Shown here one piece after another: positions 40,337-50,267 of a DNA stretch of 64,000 bases (position 1 is the first letter of the stretch; each line of letters begins with the position of its first letter). A program made the translations under genes and the position numbers. The DNA comes from Pseudidiomarina tainanensis (GTDB lineage Bacteria > Pseudomonadota > Gammaproteobacteria > Enterobacterales > Alteromonadaceae): contig NZ_PIQJ01000001.1 in NCBI RefSeq assembly GCF_004214835.1, positions 434,001 to 498,000 on the forward strand. The letters run 5' to 3'. The notes below the pieces were generated by a model. The model was not told the origin of the DNA and made no database searches. It saw only the letters and a program-made list of their open reading frames with translations.

Positions 40337-43006
40337 ATGACTGACCATTTAAAAGACGACATCGACCCGCAAGAAACGCGCGAGTGGCTTGAAGCTCTCG
40401 AGGTCGTGTTGGAAGAAGACGGCCCAGAACGTGGCCATTTCTTGCTCGAAAGCTTAATTGAAAAAGCTCGCCGTAGCGGTGCGTATCTACCATTTAATGC
40501 AACCACGGCTTACCTCAACACGATTCCGGCCAGCCAAGAGCCGGAAATGCCAGGTAACCGCACCATCGAACATCGCATTCGTTCGGCGATTCGTTGGAAC
40601 GCATTGGCGATGGTTTTGCGGGCTTCGAAGAAAGATCTAGAGCTTGGCGGTCATATCTCCAGCTTCGCGTCATCAGCCATGCTGTACGATGTTGGTTTCA
40701 ACCACTTTTTCCGTGCGCCAACCGAGCAAGACGGCGGTGACTATCTATACATTCAAGGTCACGCATGTCCAGGTATCTATGCGCGCGCATTCTTGGAAGG
40801 CCGTATTAGCGAAGACCAATTAAACAATTTCCGTCAAGAAGTGGATGGCAACGGTATTCCTTCATACCCACACCCGCACTTGATGCCTGATTTCTGGCAG
40901 TTCCCAACAGTATCTATGGGTTTGGGCCCAATGCAGGCGATTTACCAAGCACGTTACTTGAAGTACCTCACTGATCGCGGCATCAAAGATTGCTCAAATC
41001 AGCGCGTGTACTGTTTCTTAGGTGATGGTGAGGTGGATGAACCGGAAAGCTTGGGTGCAATTGGCTTAGCAACCCGCGAAGGTTTGGATAACCTGACCTT
41101 CATCGTGAACTGTAACTTGCAGCGCTTAGACGGTCCGGTACGTGGTAACGGCAAGATCATTCAAGAGCTTGAAGGCACGTTCCGTGGCGCGGGCTGGGAA
41201 GTAATTAAAGTGATTTGGGGCCGCTATTGGGATCCTCTCCTGTATCGCGATACCGAAGGTAAACTTGCCGACATCATGCAAAGCAGCGTTGACGGTGAAT
41301 ATCAGAACTACAAAGCGAAAGGTGGTGCGTATACCCGTGAGCACTTCTTCGGTAAAACGGAAGAAACCAAAGCCATGGTCGCGAACCTCACCGACGAGGA
41401 TATCTGGCGCTTAAACCGCGGTGGTCACGATCCAATGAAAGTGTACGCTGCTTATCACAAAGCGGTGAACACCAAAGGTCGTCCGCAGGTCATCTTAGCG
41501 AAAACCGTCAAAGGTTACGGTATGGGTGCCGCTGGTGAAGGTAAAAACATTGCGCACCAAGTGAAGAAAATGGATATGGAAGCGATCAAACACTTCCGCG
41601 ACCGCTTTAACATTCCAATTAAAGACAGCGAGCTTGAAGACATTCCGTTCTACAAGTTCCCTGAAGACAGCGAAGAAATGAAGTATATGCGCGAGCGCCG
41701 TGAGTCGCTTGGCGGCTTTATGCCGAAGCGTCTACCGCAAACGACGGTTGAGCTTGAAATTCCTTCGTTGAAAGCATTTGAGGCAGTGACCAAAGGTTCT
41801 GGTGAGCGTGAAATCTCAAGCACCATGGCGTTTGTTCGTGTTCTCACAGCGTTGTTAAAAGACAAGAAAATTGGTCAGCGTATTGTGCCGATTATCCCTG
41901 ACGAAGCACGTACCTTTGGTATGGAAGGTTTGTTCCGTCAAGTAGGTATCTACTCGAGTCAAGGTCAGAAATACGAACCACAAGACTCTGATCAAGTTGC
42001 TTATTACCGTGAAGATAAAAAAGGCCAAGTACTGCAAGAAGGTATCAATGAGCTAGGCGCCATGGCGTCGTGGGTGGCGGCCGCAACCAGCTACTCGACC
42101 AACAATGAGCCGATGATTCCGTTCTATATTTATTACTCGATGTTTGGTTTCCAACGTGTGGGTGACTTGGTATGGGCGGCAGGCGATAGCCAAGCGCGCG
42201 GTTTCTTGGTCGGCGGTACGGCTGGACGCACGACCCTAAACGGCGAAGGTTTGCAGCACCAAGACGGTAGCAGTCATATCTTGTTCAACACCGTGCCAAA
42301 CTGCATCACGTATGACCCAACGTATGGTTATGAAGTGGCAGTGATTGTTCAAGACGGCTTACGTCGTATGTATGGTGAGCAAGAGAACGTGTTCTATTAC
42401 ATCACCGTGATGAATGAGAACTACCAACAGCCAGAAATGCCAGAGGGCGTGGAAGAGGGAATCCTCAAAGGCTTATACGAGTTCGAAACGCACAAAGCGA
42501 AAAGTGCCAAGGGTGAAGTTCAGTTGTTAGGCTCGGGTACTATTTTGCAACAAGTACGCGAAGCGGCGAAATTATTAGCCGATGACTTCGGTATTACTGC
42601 GAAGGTCTACAGTGCGACGTCATTCAACGAATTGGCGCGCGATGGCTATGACGTTGAGCGTTACAACATGCTCAACCCAGGTAAGAAGCAGAAAACCGCT
42701 TATGTCACTGATGTATTGAGCAAGGCGAAAGGCCCAACGATTGCCGCAACGGATTACATGAAACAGTACGCTGACCAGATCCGTGCATGGGTACCAACAC
42801 CATATCGTGTATTGGGTACAGATGGCTTCGGGCGCTCAGATAGCCGCGATAATTTACGTCGTCACTTTGAAGTGAATGCACATTACATTGCAGTAGCTGC
42901 GTTGACTGAGCTGGCGAAAGCGGGCGATATCGATGCCAAGGTAGTGGAAAAAGCTATCAAAGACTTCGGCATTGATACGAACAAAATCAACCCACTGTAC
43001 GCGTAA
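40337..43006 (+). CDS. aceE: Pyruvate dehydrogenase E1 component AceE (homodimeric type)
   Basis: The 889-residue thiamine-diphosphate enzyme has essentially E. coli length (887). It shows SSAMLYDVGFNHFFRAP, the ThDP motif GDGEVDEPES, and GEGLQHQDGSSH. It decarboxylates pyruvate and reductively acetylates the E2 lipoyl group. The ATG at 40337 lies 10 bases after pdhR; a frame opening inside pdhR is rejected. Confidence 0.97.
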   Translation: MTDHLKDDIDPQETREWLEALEVVLEEDGPERGHFLLESLIEKARRSGAYLPFNATTAYLNTIPASQEPEMPGNRTIEHRIRSAIRWNALAMVLRASKKDLELGGHISSFASSAMLYDVGFNHFFRAPTEQDGGDYLYIQGHACPGIYARAFLEGRISEDQLNNFRQEVDGNGIPSYPHPHLMPDFWQFPTVSMGLGPMQAIYQARYLKYLTDRGIKDCSNQRVYCFLGDGEVDEPESLGAIGLATREGLDNLTFIVNCNLQRLDGPVRGNGKIIQELEGTFRGAGWEVIKVIWGRYWDPLLYRDTEGKLADIMQSSVDGEYQNYKAKGGAYTREHFFGKTEETKAMVANLTDEDIWRLNRGGHDPMKVYAAYHKAVNTKGRPQVILAKTVKGYGMGAAGEGKNIAHQVKKMDMEAIKHFRDRFNIPIKDSELEDIPFYKFPEDSEEMKYMRERRESLGGFMPKRLPQTTVELEIPSLKAFEAVTKGSGEREISSTMAFVRVLTALLKDKKIGQRIVPIIPDEARTFGMEGLFRQVGIYSSQGQKYEPQDSDQVAYYREDKKGQVLQEGINELGAMASWVAAATSYSTNNEPMIPFYIYYSMFGFQRVGDLVWAAGDSQARGFLVGGTAGRTTLNGEGLQHQDGSSHILFNTVPNCITYDPTYGYEVAVIVQDGLRRMYGEQENVFYYITVMNENYQQPEMPEGVEEGILKGLYEFETHKAKSAKGEVQLLGSGTILQQVREAAKLLADDFGITAKVYSATSFNELARDGYDVERYNMLNPGKKQKTAYVTDVLSKAKGPTIAATDYMKQYADQIRAWVPTPYRVLGTDGFGRSDSRDNLRRHFEVNAHYIAVAALTELAKAGDIDAKVVEKAIKDFGIDTNKINPLYA

Positions 43007-43027
43007 GCAACGGGAGCGGAGGCAATA

Positions 43028-44752
43028 ATGGCAGATTTAAAAGAAGTAAAAGCCCCCGATGTGGGCGGTGATGAAGTTGAAGTCATCGAGATATTAGTTA
43101 GCAAAGGCGATAGCCTTGAAGCAGAAGACTCGCTGATTACCGTTGAGAGCGATAAGGCGTCGATGGATATCCCGGCGCCATTTGCTGGCGTCGTCGCTGA
43201 AATGAAAGTCAAAGTGGGCGACAAAATCAAAGAAGGCGACCTGTTGGCGATGTTCGAAGCAGCGCAGGAGTCTGACGCAGTAGATGAAACGGTGTCTGAC
43301 GCCGCGTCAGCGGGGTCTGACACCCAACCTACTGGCTCAGCAGACGAAGATGAATCACCTAGCGCAGCAGAGTCATCAAACAAAGACAAGCCAGCAGGCG
43401 GCGAGAAGAAAGTGATAGAAGTCACAGTCCCTGACATCGGCGAAGATGGCGAAGTCGACGTGATCGAAGTGTTGGTGAGTGAAGGCGACGAAATCAACGC
43501 TGAAGACGGTTTGATCACTCTTGAAACCGACAAGGCAACGATGGACGTACCAAGCCCAGAAGCGGGTGTGGTGAAGTCAGTGGAAGTCAAAGTCGGCGAC
43601 AAAGTTAAACAAGGCTCACTCGTTGTGATGCTCGAAGTATCCGCCGCTCCGGTGTCTGACGCCGCGCCAGCGGGGTCTGACACCCAATCTACCGGCTCAG
43701 CAGACGAAGAAAAGTCACCAGCTAAAGCTGAGGCATCCAACGACGGCAAAGACCCCGACAAATCCGCCGAGCGTAAACCTCCGGTTCCTGATCACCCGCT
43801 CGACAAAAAATCGAAAGCGGAAGGCTTGGCCTATGCATCGCCTGCTGTGCGCCGGTTGGCTCATGAGTTTGGTGTTAACTTAAACCAAGTGAAAGGCTCA
43901 GGTCGCAAAGAACGCATCTTGAAAGAAGACGTGCAAGAGTACGTGAAGTATGAATTGTCACGCCCGAAAGCAACAGCTTCTAGTGGTGTCGCTCAAGGTG
44001 CTGGCGGCTTACAAGTGATTGCGCCACCGAAAGTGGACTTCAGCAAGTTTGGTGAAATTGAAGAAGTGCCATTAACGCGCATCCAGAAGATTTCAGGCCC
44101 GAATCTGCACCGCAACTGGGTGACGATTCCACATGTCACGCAATTTGATGAAGCGGATATCACTGAGCTTGAAGCCTTCCGTAAGCAGGAAAACGAGCTG
44201 CAAGCGAAGAAAAAAGACGGTGTGAAGATCACCCCGTTAGTATTCATTATGAAAGCGGTTGCCAAAGCATTGCGCGAGTATCCGGTATTCAATTCGTCGC
44301 TGGCGGACGATGGCGAACACCTGATCATGAAGAAATACGTGCACATCGGTATTGCGGTCGATACGCCAAATGGCTTGGTGGTTCCAGTGATTCGTGATGT
44401 CGATAAGAAGGGCATCTATGAATTGTCGGACGAACTCCTTGAAATCAGTGCGAAAGCGCGTGACGGCAAGCTGAAAGCGCAAGACATGCAAGGCGGTTGT
44501 TTCTCAATTTCTAGCCTTGGCGGCATTGGCGGTACAGCCTTTACGCCGATTGTGAATGCGCCTGATGTCGCAATTTTGGGTGTATCGAAGAGTGAGATGA
44601 AGCCGAAATGGAATGGCAAAGACTTCGAGCCACGCTTGATGTTGCCATTGAGCTTAAGCTACGACCATCGTGTCATTGACGGTGCCGTAGCCGCGCGATT
44701 TAGTGTGTACTTGAGCGCAGTGCTTTCTGACATTCGCAAATTAGTTCTATAA
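43028..44752 (+). CDS. aceF: Pyruvate dehydrogenase E2, dihydrolipoamide acetyltransferase AceF
   Basis: The 574-residue protein has two lipoyl domains (about 2-75 with lipoyl Lys43 in SDKAS, and about 128-200 with TDKAT), a peripheral-subunit-binding domain ([21 protein letters not shown]) and the catalytic core with [10 protein letters not shown]. coli has three lipoyl domains; two here is within family range. The two interdomain linkers are unusually acidic and near-identical ([11 protein letters not shown] and [11 protein letters not shown]). The matching DNA is an imperfect palindrome at 43291 and 43651, exactly 360 bases apart. Confidence 0.96.
   Translation: MADLKEVKAPDVGGDEVEVIEILVSKGDSLEAEDSLITVESDKASMDIPAPFAGVVAEMKVKVGDKIKEGDLLAMFEAAQESDAVDETVSDAASAGSDTQPTGSADEDESPSAAESSNKDKPAGGEKKVIEVTVPDIGEDGEVDVIEVLVSEGDEINAEDGLITLETDKATMDVPSPEAGVVKSVEVKVGDKVKQGSLVVMLEVSAAPVSDAAPAGSDTQSTGSADEEKSPAKAEASNDGKDPDKSAERKPPVPDHPLDKKSKAEGLAYASPAVRRLAHEFGVNLNQVKGSGRKERILKEDVQEYVKYELSRPKATASSGVAQGAGGLQVIAPPKVDFSKFGEIEEVPLTRIQKISGPNLHRNWVTIPHVTQFDEADITELEAFRKQENELQAKKKDGVKITPLVFIMKAVAKALREYPVFNSSLADDGEHLIMKKYVHIGIAVDTPNGLVVPVIRDVDKKGIYELSDELLEISAKARDGKLKAQDMQGGCFSISSLGGIGGTAFTPIVNAPDVAILGVSKSEMKPKWNGKDFEPRLMLPLSLSYDHRVIDGAVAARFSVYLSAVLSDIRKLVL
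43291..43324 (+). repeat. Palindromic repeat translated within aceF, copy 1
   Basis: The left arm GGTGTCTGACGCCGC and right arm GCGGGGTCTGACACC are inverted repeats with two mismatches around a 4-base centre. The copy codes for linker residues 88-99. Confidence 0.7.
43651..43684 (+). repeat. Palindromic repeat translated within aceF, copy 2
   Basis: Same sequence as the copy at 43291 except one base in the centre (C for T). It codes for the second linker, residues 208-219. Confidence 0.7.
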
Positions 44753-44754
44753 AT

Positions 44755-44799
44755 TAAACAAATCGTGCCGGGGCTGTTATAATCAGCCCCAACGTTTTT
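44755..44799 (+). promoter_or_regulatory. lpd promoter region overlapping a GC hairpin
   Basis: GGGGCTG (44770-44776) pairs with CAGCCCC (44784-44790) around TTATAAT and is followed by AACGTTTTT. It could terminate aceF. The loop also contains a perfect TATAAT (44778-44783), with TTAAAC 18 bases upstream, which could start an lpd transcript. Both may apply. Confidence 0.45.
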
Positions 44800-44835
44800 A
44801 CCGAAGAGTTTTTACCGAATTCTAACGAGGTTGAT

Positions 44836-46260
44836 ATGAGCAAAGAAGTGAAGGCCCAAGTTGTCGTTCTCGGTGGCGGCCCAGGTGGTTACTCGGCAGC
44901 GTTTCGTGCTGCTGACTTAGGTTTAGAAACCGTATTGGTTGAGCGCTACAGCACCTTAGGCGGCGTTTGTTTGAACGTCGGTTGTATTCCTTCGAAAGCA
45001 TTGTTGCACATTGCCAAGCATATTGAAGATGCGAAGCACATGGGCGCTGAAGGTGTCGAATTCGGCGAACCAAAAATCGACCTCGACAAAATTCGTTCTC
45101 ATAAAGAAAAAGTTATCGGTCAGTTAACCGGTGGCTTAGGTCAAATGTCGAAAATGCGTAAAGTGAAAGTTGTGAATGGCGTTGGCGAATTCGCGAGCGA
45201 CAAACAACTGAAAGTAAAAGACGCAGAAGGCAACGAAACCGTGGTGAACTTCGAGCACGCGATTATCGCCGCTGGTTCACAATCGATTAAATTACCATTC
45301 GTACCGCACGACGATGAGCGTATTTGGGATTCAACGGATGCGTTAGAATTACCATTTGTTCCAGGTCGTATGTTGATTTTGGGCGGCGGTATCATCGGTT
45401 TAGAAATGGGCTGTGTATACAGCGCACTAGGTGCGAAAGTTGACGTAGTCGAAATGACCGAGCAGCTGATTCCACCAGCTGATAAAGACATTATCAAAGC
45501 ATTCACCAAGTCGATTTCGAAGAAGTTCGACAACATCATGTTGAACACCAAAGCGGCGAAAGTAGAAGCTAAGAAAGACGGCATTCACGTGACCTTCGAA
45601 GGCGACAAAGCTCCAGAGAAGCCAGTGAAGTATGACGCGGTATTGGTTGCCGTAGGTCGTGCACCAAACGGTAAGAAACTTGGCGCAGAAAATGCTGGCG
45701 TGAATGTGACTGACCGTGGCTTCATTGAAGTTGACAACCAAATGCGCACCAACGTGAAGAACATCTTCGCGATCGGTGACATCGTTGGTCAACCAATGTT
45801 GGCGCACAAAGCGGTTCACGAAGGCCACGTTGCTGCCGAAGTCATTGCCGGTAAGAAACACTTCTTCGATCCGAAAGTGATTCCTTCAATTGCTTATACT
45901 GATCCAGAAGTGGCATGGGCAGGTTTGACCGAGAAAGAAGCGAAAGAGCAAGGCGTCGAGTACGAAGCAGCCGTATTCCCATGGTCAGCTTCTGGCCGTG
46001 CGATTGCGCAAGGCGCAACGGACGGCTTCACCAAGTTGTTGTTCGATAAAAACAACCGCATCATCGGTGGTGCTATCGTTGGTTCAAACGCGGGTGAGTT
46101 ACTCGGCGAAATCTGCTTGGCCATCGAAATGGGCTGCGACGCAGAAGACATTGCGCTGACCATTCACGCGCACCCAACCCTACACGAATCAGTAGGTTTG
46201 GCCGCTGAAGTGTTCGAAGGCTCAATCACCGACCTCCCGAACAAAAAAGCGAAAAAGTAG
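44836..46260 (+). CDS. lpd: Dihydrolipoamide dehydrogenase Lpd
   Basis: The 474-residue FAD disulfide oxidoreductase has GGGPGGYSAAFRAADLG (FAD), GGVCLNVGCIPSKALL with the redox-active cysteines, GGGIIGLEMG (NAD) and the catalytic HAHPTLHE near the C-terminus. It reoxidises the lipoyl groups of pyruvate and 2-oxoglutarate dehydrogenases and the glycine cleavage system. Confidence 0.98.
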   Translation: MSKEVKAQVVVLGGGPGGYSAAFRAADLGLETVLVERYSTLGGVCLNVGCIPSKALLHIAKHIEDAKHMGAEGVEFGEPKIDLDKIRSHKEKVIGQLTGGLGQMSKMRKVKVVNGVGEFASDKQLKVKDAEGNETVVNFEHAIIAAGSQSIKLPFVPHDDERIWDSTDALELPFVPGRMLILGGGIIGLEMGCVYSALGAKVDVVEMTEQLIPPADKDIIKAFTKSISKKFDNIMLNTKAAKVEAKKDGIHVTFEGDKAPEKPVKYDAVLVAVGRAPNGKKLGAENAGVNVTDRGFIEVDNQMRTNVKNIFAIGDIVGQPMLAHKAVHEGHVAAEVIAGKKHFFDPKVIPSIAYTDPEVAWAGLTEKEAKEQGVEYEAAVFPWSASGRAIAQGATDGFTKLLFDKNNRIIGGAIVGSNAGELLGEICLAIEMGCDAEDIALTIHAHPTLHESVGLAAEVFEGSITDLPNKKAKK

Positions 46261-46268
46261 TTAATACC

Positions 46269-46300
46269 AAAACCCCGTGACTCACCTCACGGGGTTTTTT
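46269..46300 (+). terminator. Rho-independent terminator of lpd
   Basis: Perfect 12-bp stem AAAACCCCGTGA / TCACGGGGTTTT with loop CTCACC, followed by more T. Confidence 0.95.
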
Positions 46301-46359
46301 CTTTCCCTTCCCGAAACAATTTGCGACAAAAAATCCGGCAGCTGCGGTACTTAGCATAG

Positions 46360-46380
46360 CTTTTGTGTTGTACACAAAAG
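46360..46380. promoter_or_regulatory. Palindrome upstream of the M13 peptidase gene
   Basis: CTTTTGTGT and ACACAAAAG are 9-bp inverted arms separated by TGT, 77 bases before the ATG. It may be a regulator-binding site; I do not recognise the regulator. Confidence 0.4.
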
Positions 46381-46456
46381 GCGCATGGCTTAAGGTAGAA
46401 AGGTTATTAGAGATTTACTGACAAAGCGATTGGTCAATAAGATAAACGGGGAACCT

Positions 46457-48529
46457 ATGAATAAAGTAAGTACTATTGCGCTGAGCGTTGCGCTCGCGTT
46501 AGGCGTAGCTGCATGCTCGCCACAACAAACCACCGAACAACAAAACCAACAAGCCAAGCAAGAGCAACCACAGCAGCAACTGACTTCAGGCTTGCGTCTA
46601 GACGCTTTTAATACCGACGTACGCCCACAAGACGATCTGTTCCAATTCGTGAATGGTACCTGGTATGAAAATACTGAAATACCAGCCGACAAATCACGTA
46701 TCGGCTCGTTCCTTGAATTGCGTGAGCGTAATCAAGAACGTCTACGTACACTGATTGAAACCGCGTCAGCTCAAGAAGCGGAAGAGGGCTCAAATGCTCA
46801 AAAAATCGGTGACTTCTTCAACAGCTATATGGACGTCGAAAAGTTAAATAGCCTGGGTTACACGCCAATCGCAGCAGACTTGCAAGCCATTGCACAAGTT
46901 GAAACTCATGCCGATGTCGTTGAACGCTTCGCTGAGCTGGCGAAAATTGGCGTCAGTGGTCCATTTGGCTTCTATGTTTACGGCGACAAGAAAAACCCTG
47001 ATTACAATGCACTGTATATGGGTCAGTCAGGTTTGAGCTTGCCAGACCGCGATTACTATCTCAAAGACGAAGAGAAATTCGTTGAGATTCGTAACGCTTA
47101 TAAAGCCTACATCAAAGATATTTTGGCGTTGGTGGATTACGAAGAAGCCGAAGCAGCAGCGGATGCGATTTTAGAACTCGAAACCAAAATTGCTCAAGCA
47201 CATTGGAGCCGCGTGCAAAGTCGCGACGCAGAAGCGACCTATAATCCAAAATCAACCGACGAAATGGTTGCGTTGATGGGTAGTTTTGATTTCCCAACCT
47301 ACGCAAAAATCACCGGTATTGACGTTGCTGACCAATACATTGTGTCTCAGTTGAGCTACTTTGAAACATTTGGCGACATGTTCGACGATGTGAGCGTTGA
47401 AACGTGGAAGCATTACATGACATTGCGCACAGTGAACCGCTTTGCGTCAATGCTCACTGAAGAAATCAACGATCGTAACTTCGCATTCTACGGCAAAGTA
47501 CTCCGTGGTACGCCAGAGCAAGAGCCGCGCTGGAAACGTGGTGTAGACGCAACCGATAACGCATTAGGCGAAGTGTTGGGTCAGTTATACGTTGCAGAAT
47601 ACTTCCCGCCGGCAGCCAAAGCGCGCATGGAAGAGTTGGTCGACAACTTGATTGTGGCTTATGGCGAGTCGATTAAAGATCTTGAATGGATGTCTGACGA
47701 GACCAAAGAAAAAGCGCTCGAAAAACTCAGCAAGTTTACCCCATATGTGGGCTATCCGAGCGAATGGCGCGATTATTCAGGCTTGGTTGTTTCTGACGAT
47801 AACTTGGTCGAAAACGTGAAGCGTTCGTACGCGTTTGACTACCAAGAGAATATCGCTGAAATTGGCCAGCCGGTTAAAGAAGAAGACTGGGGTATGACAC
47901 CACAGACCGTGAACGCGTATTACAGCCCAGTGCGTAATGAAATTGTGTTCCCGGCAGGTATCTTGCAACCGCCATTCTTTGACATGAATGCTGAAGACGC
48001 TGTGAACTACGGCGGTATCGGTGCGGTTATCGGTCACGAACTAGGCCATGGTTTTGATGACCAAGGTTCGAAGTATGACGGCGACGGTAACTTGAATAGC
48101 TGGTGGACTGACGGCGACCGCGAAGCATTTGATGCGCGTGGCTCACAATTAGCTGCTCAGTATGATAGCTATGAAGTGATTCCAGAAACCTTCATCAACG
48201 GTAAATTGACCTTGGGTGAGAATATTGGTGACTTGGCTGGTTTAACCATTGCCTATCGTGCTTATGTCAATTCATTGAACGGCAAAGAATCGCCAGTCAT
48301 GGACGGCTTTACCGGTGAGCAACGCGTATTCTTAGGCTGGGCACAAGTATGGAAAAACAAAGCACGTGACGAATTCGTTCGTAACCAAGTGCTGAGCGAT
48401 CCGCACTCACCAGCAGACTATCGCGTTAACGGTACTGTCGTTAACATTCCAGCGTTTTACGAAGCCTTTGATGTGAAGCCAGGCGATGAGTTGTACTTAC
48501 CGCCAGAAGAGCGCGTTACCATTTGGTAA
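46457..48529 (+). CDS. M13-family (neprilysin/PepO-like) zinc endopeptidase lipoprotein
   Basis: The 690-residue protein starts with a lipoprotein signal (LGVAAC lipobox) and a Gln-rich spacer, then a full M13 peptidase. The zinc site HELGH lies in VIGHELGHGFDDQG; the third ligand motif ENIGDLAG and the NAYY substrate-binding segment are also there. M13 enzymes degrade oligopeptides, here probably in the periplasm. The ATG at 46457 follows a GGGGAAC site; an upstream ATG at 46430 precedes the signal. It is flanked by two hairpins and is probably monocistronic. Confidence 0.92.
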   Translation: MNKVSTIALSVALALGVAACSPQQTTEQQNQQAKQEQPQQQLTSGLRLDAFNTDVRPQDDLFQFVNGTWYENTEIPADKSRIGSFLELRERNQERLRTLIETASAQEAEEGSNAQKIGDFFNSYMDVEKLNSLGYTPIAADLQAIAQVETHADVVERFAELAKIGVSGPFGFYVYGDKKNPDYNALYMGQSGLSLPDRDYYLKDEEKFVEIRNAYKAYIKDILALVDYEEAEAAADAILELETKIAQAHWSRVQSRDAEATYNPKSTDEMVALMGSFDFPTYAKITGIDVADQYIVSQLSYFETFGDMFDDVSVETWKHYMTLRTVNRFASMLTEEINDRNFAFYGKVLRGTPEQEPRWKRGVDATDNALGEVLGQLYVAEYFPPAAKARMEELVDNLIVAYGESIKDLEWMSDETKEKALEKLSKFTPYVGYPSEWRDYSGLVVSDDNLVENVKRSYAFDYQENIAEIGQPVKEEDWGMTPQTVNAYYSPVRNEIVFPAGILQPPFFDMNAEDAVNYGGIGAVIGHELGHGFDDQGSKYDGDGNLNSWWTDGDREAFDARGSQLAAQYDSYEVIPETFINGKLTLGENIGDLAGLTIAYRAYVNSLNGKESPVMDGFTGEQRVFLGWAQVWKNKARDEFVRNQVLSDPHSPADYRVNGTVVNIPAFYEAFDVKPGDELYLPPEERVTIW

Positions 48530-48552
48530 GGCAAGTTGGCTAATTAAGTGCA

Positions 48553-48588
48553 AAACCCACTTCTGGTAATTACCCCAGAAGTGGGTTT
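48553..48588 (+). terminator. Probable terminator of the M13 peptidase gene
   Basis: A perfect 14-bp stem AAACCCACTTCTGG / CCAGAAGTGGGTTT, loop 8 bases. Only three T follow directly, so efficiency is uncertain. Confidence 0.55.
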
Positions 48589-48600
48589 ATACTATCTGCC

Positions 48601-48972
48601 ATGCAAATATTGTTGAAACTGATGATTATTGTAAGCTTATTGCTGGCGCCGTTTTCGGGGCAAGCATGGGAAGCTATGCCAGTAACGCCAGATCAGCACA
48701 TGCAACATCAAATATCTGATCAAGACATGGAAGGCACTCATGCCAATCACGATTGTTGCGATACTGAAAAGGCACAAGTTTCAGCAAACCCTCACACCAA
48801 CTGCGATAACAGTTGCGGTGATTGTCAGCATCACTGTAGCTCTTCAGCCAGTGGTTTGATTACCGCGATTCAATTACAAACTAACCTAAGTATTTTCGAG
48901 CAATGGCCAAGCCTGCAAGCTGTGCCGTTGTCGCGTCAAGAAGGCCAACTGCGCCCTCCAATGTCTGCCTAA
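48601..48972 (+). CDS. Small His/Cys-rich exported protein, probable metal-binding partner of CusBA
   Basis: The 123-residue protein has a signal peptide (LLKLMIIVSLLLAPFSGQA) and a mid-section rich in His and Cys (NHDCCDTEK, CDNSCGDCQHHCS), typical of secreted metal-binding or metal-response proteins. It precedes cusB by 65 bases and ends with a short Arg/Pro tail. I do not recognise a named family; small proteins of this type often accompany Cus or Cop loci. No good ribosome-binding site is visible at 48601, so the start could be the internal ATG at 48622. Confidence 0.65.
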   Translation: MQILLKLMIIVSLLLAPFSGQAWEAMPVTPDQHMQHQISDQDMEGTHANHDCCDTEKAQVSANPHTNCDNSCGDCQHHCSSSASGLITAIQLQTNLSIFEQWPSLQAVPLSRQEGQLRPPMSA

Positions 48973-49037
48973 TTAAAACTCGTTGCAACGCAAGCACCGA
49001 TGCTTGTGCGTTTTAATTTTTATTGGCAGGTTTTCTT

Positions 49038-50267
49038 ATGACAATTTTACGTTTATTCACTGCAATACTGTGTTTGGCATTCGCGTTGCCGCAGGGTCAC
49101 GCGCAAGAGTTCGAACTCAACCATAATCACAGCGAACAAAGCGAACAGTCTCAACAAAGCACCGAATATGTGTGCCCAATGCACAGTCATATTATCAGTG
49201 ATGAGCCCGGCACGTGCCCGATTTGCGGCATGGATCTTGAGCCGCGGCAGCGCCAAGAAGAGAAGTCGGTGCAAGTGAGTGGTTCGATGCAGCAAAATCT
49301 TGCCATTCGTACCACCGCCGTGACATACGATACGTTGTGGCGTTATTACCCAACCATCGCGCAGGTGGCTTGGAATGATAACGCGCGCCATCATGTGCAT
49401 GCCCGCGCCGCCGGTTGGATCGAAAAGCTTTATGTGCGTAGCGAAGGGAAGCAAGTCCAGAAAGGCGATCGTATTTATGACATATACAGCCGTGAACTTG
49501 TGGTGGCGCAGCAGGATTTACTTCAAGTTTTGAGCAACAGTGCGAGCAATGCGAGATTAGTGCGCGATGCCAAGCTACGTCTTGAGTTACTTGGCTTTGC
49601 TCCGCAACTTATTAAGGAAATCGAGCAGAGTCGCGAAATCATGTATCGCGTGCCCGTGTTTGCCCCGCAGGCAGGTGTTGTTACGCAGCTTAACGTTGCA
49701 GAAGGCATGTACGTAGAGCCAGGTTTAGCCATGCTCACACTTACAGGTGATGAAAGTTTTTGGCTCATTGCCGATGTACCTGAGCGATACAGCGATTGGC
49801 TTCGCGTAGGCGCGCCGGTTGATGTGACTTTGCCACAGGCGAACCTCAACGGTTACGAAACCGAAATCGAATACATTTATCCATCGCTTGATGAGCGTGC
49901 AAGAACGCAGCGCGTGCGGATTAAACTTCCCAATAGCCAAGTGGGTAATAGCTTATTAGTTGGTATGCAAGCGCAGGTTGAGTTATATGGTGGACCCAAG
50001 CGTGAAGCGTTGACGGTGCCACTAAGTAGCCTGATTGTTACCGGTGCAAACAATCGCGTGATCGTGAAAACCACTGACAATACGTTCGAGCAACGTGACG
50101 TTCACGTCGGACTGGTGATCGGCGACCAAGCAGAAATTTTGCACGGTCTCGAAGCCGGTGAGCGAGTCGTTGTTTCCGGTCAATTCTTATTAGATTCAGA
50201 AGCGACTTTGTTAAATAGCCGCGCAACCGGCGAACAGGAGGCAACTGATGCTCACGCACATCATTAA
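49038..50267 (+). CDS. cusB: CusB-like heavy-metal efflux adaptor with N-terminal metal-binding domain
   Basis: The 409-residue periplasmic adaptor has a signal peptide and a His-rich stretch. A heavy-metal-binding domain follows (about 44-70, [20 protein letters not shown]), then the membrane-fusion-protein barrel-sandwich ([25 protein letters not shown]) and beta-barrel domains. It links the CusA pump to an outer-membrane channel. The ATG at 49038 is favoured over a TTG at 49023. It overlaps cusA by 20 bases. No cusC or cusF is in the visible locus. Confidence 0.9.
   Translation: MTILRLFTAILCLAFALPQGHAQEFELNHNHSEQSEQSQQSTEYVCPMHSHIISDEPGTCPICGMDLEPRQRQEEKSVQVSGSMQQNLAIRTTAVTYDTLWRYYPTIAQVAWNDNARHHVHARAAGWIEKLYVRSEGKQVQKGDRIYDIYSRELVVAQQDLLQVLSNSASNARLVRDAKLRLELLGFAPQLIKEIEQSREIMYRVPVFAPQAGVVTQLNVAEGMYVEPGLAMLTLTGDESFWLIADVPERYSDWLRVGAPVDVTLPQANLNGYETEIEYIYPSLDERARTQRVRIKLPNSQVGNSLLVGMQAQVELYGGPKREALTVPLSSLIVTGANNRVIVKTTDNTFEQRDVHVGLVIGDQAEILHGLEAGERVVVSGQFLLDSEATLLNSRATGEQEATDAHAHH

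Noticed and set aside
42883-43761. 292-codon minus-strand open frame opposite aceF, Ser/Thr-rich
   Set aside because: It arises because the acidic aceF linkers and lipoyl domains read openly on the other strand. It has no domain, no ribosome-binding site and fully overlaps a certain gene.
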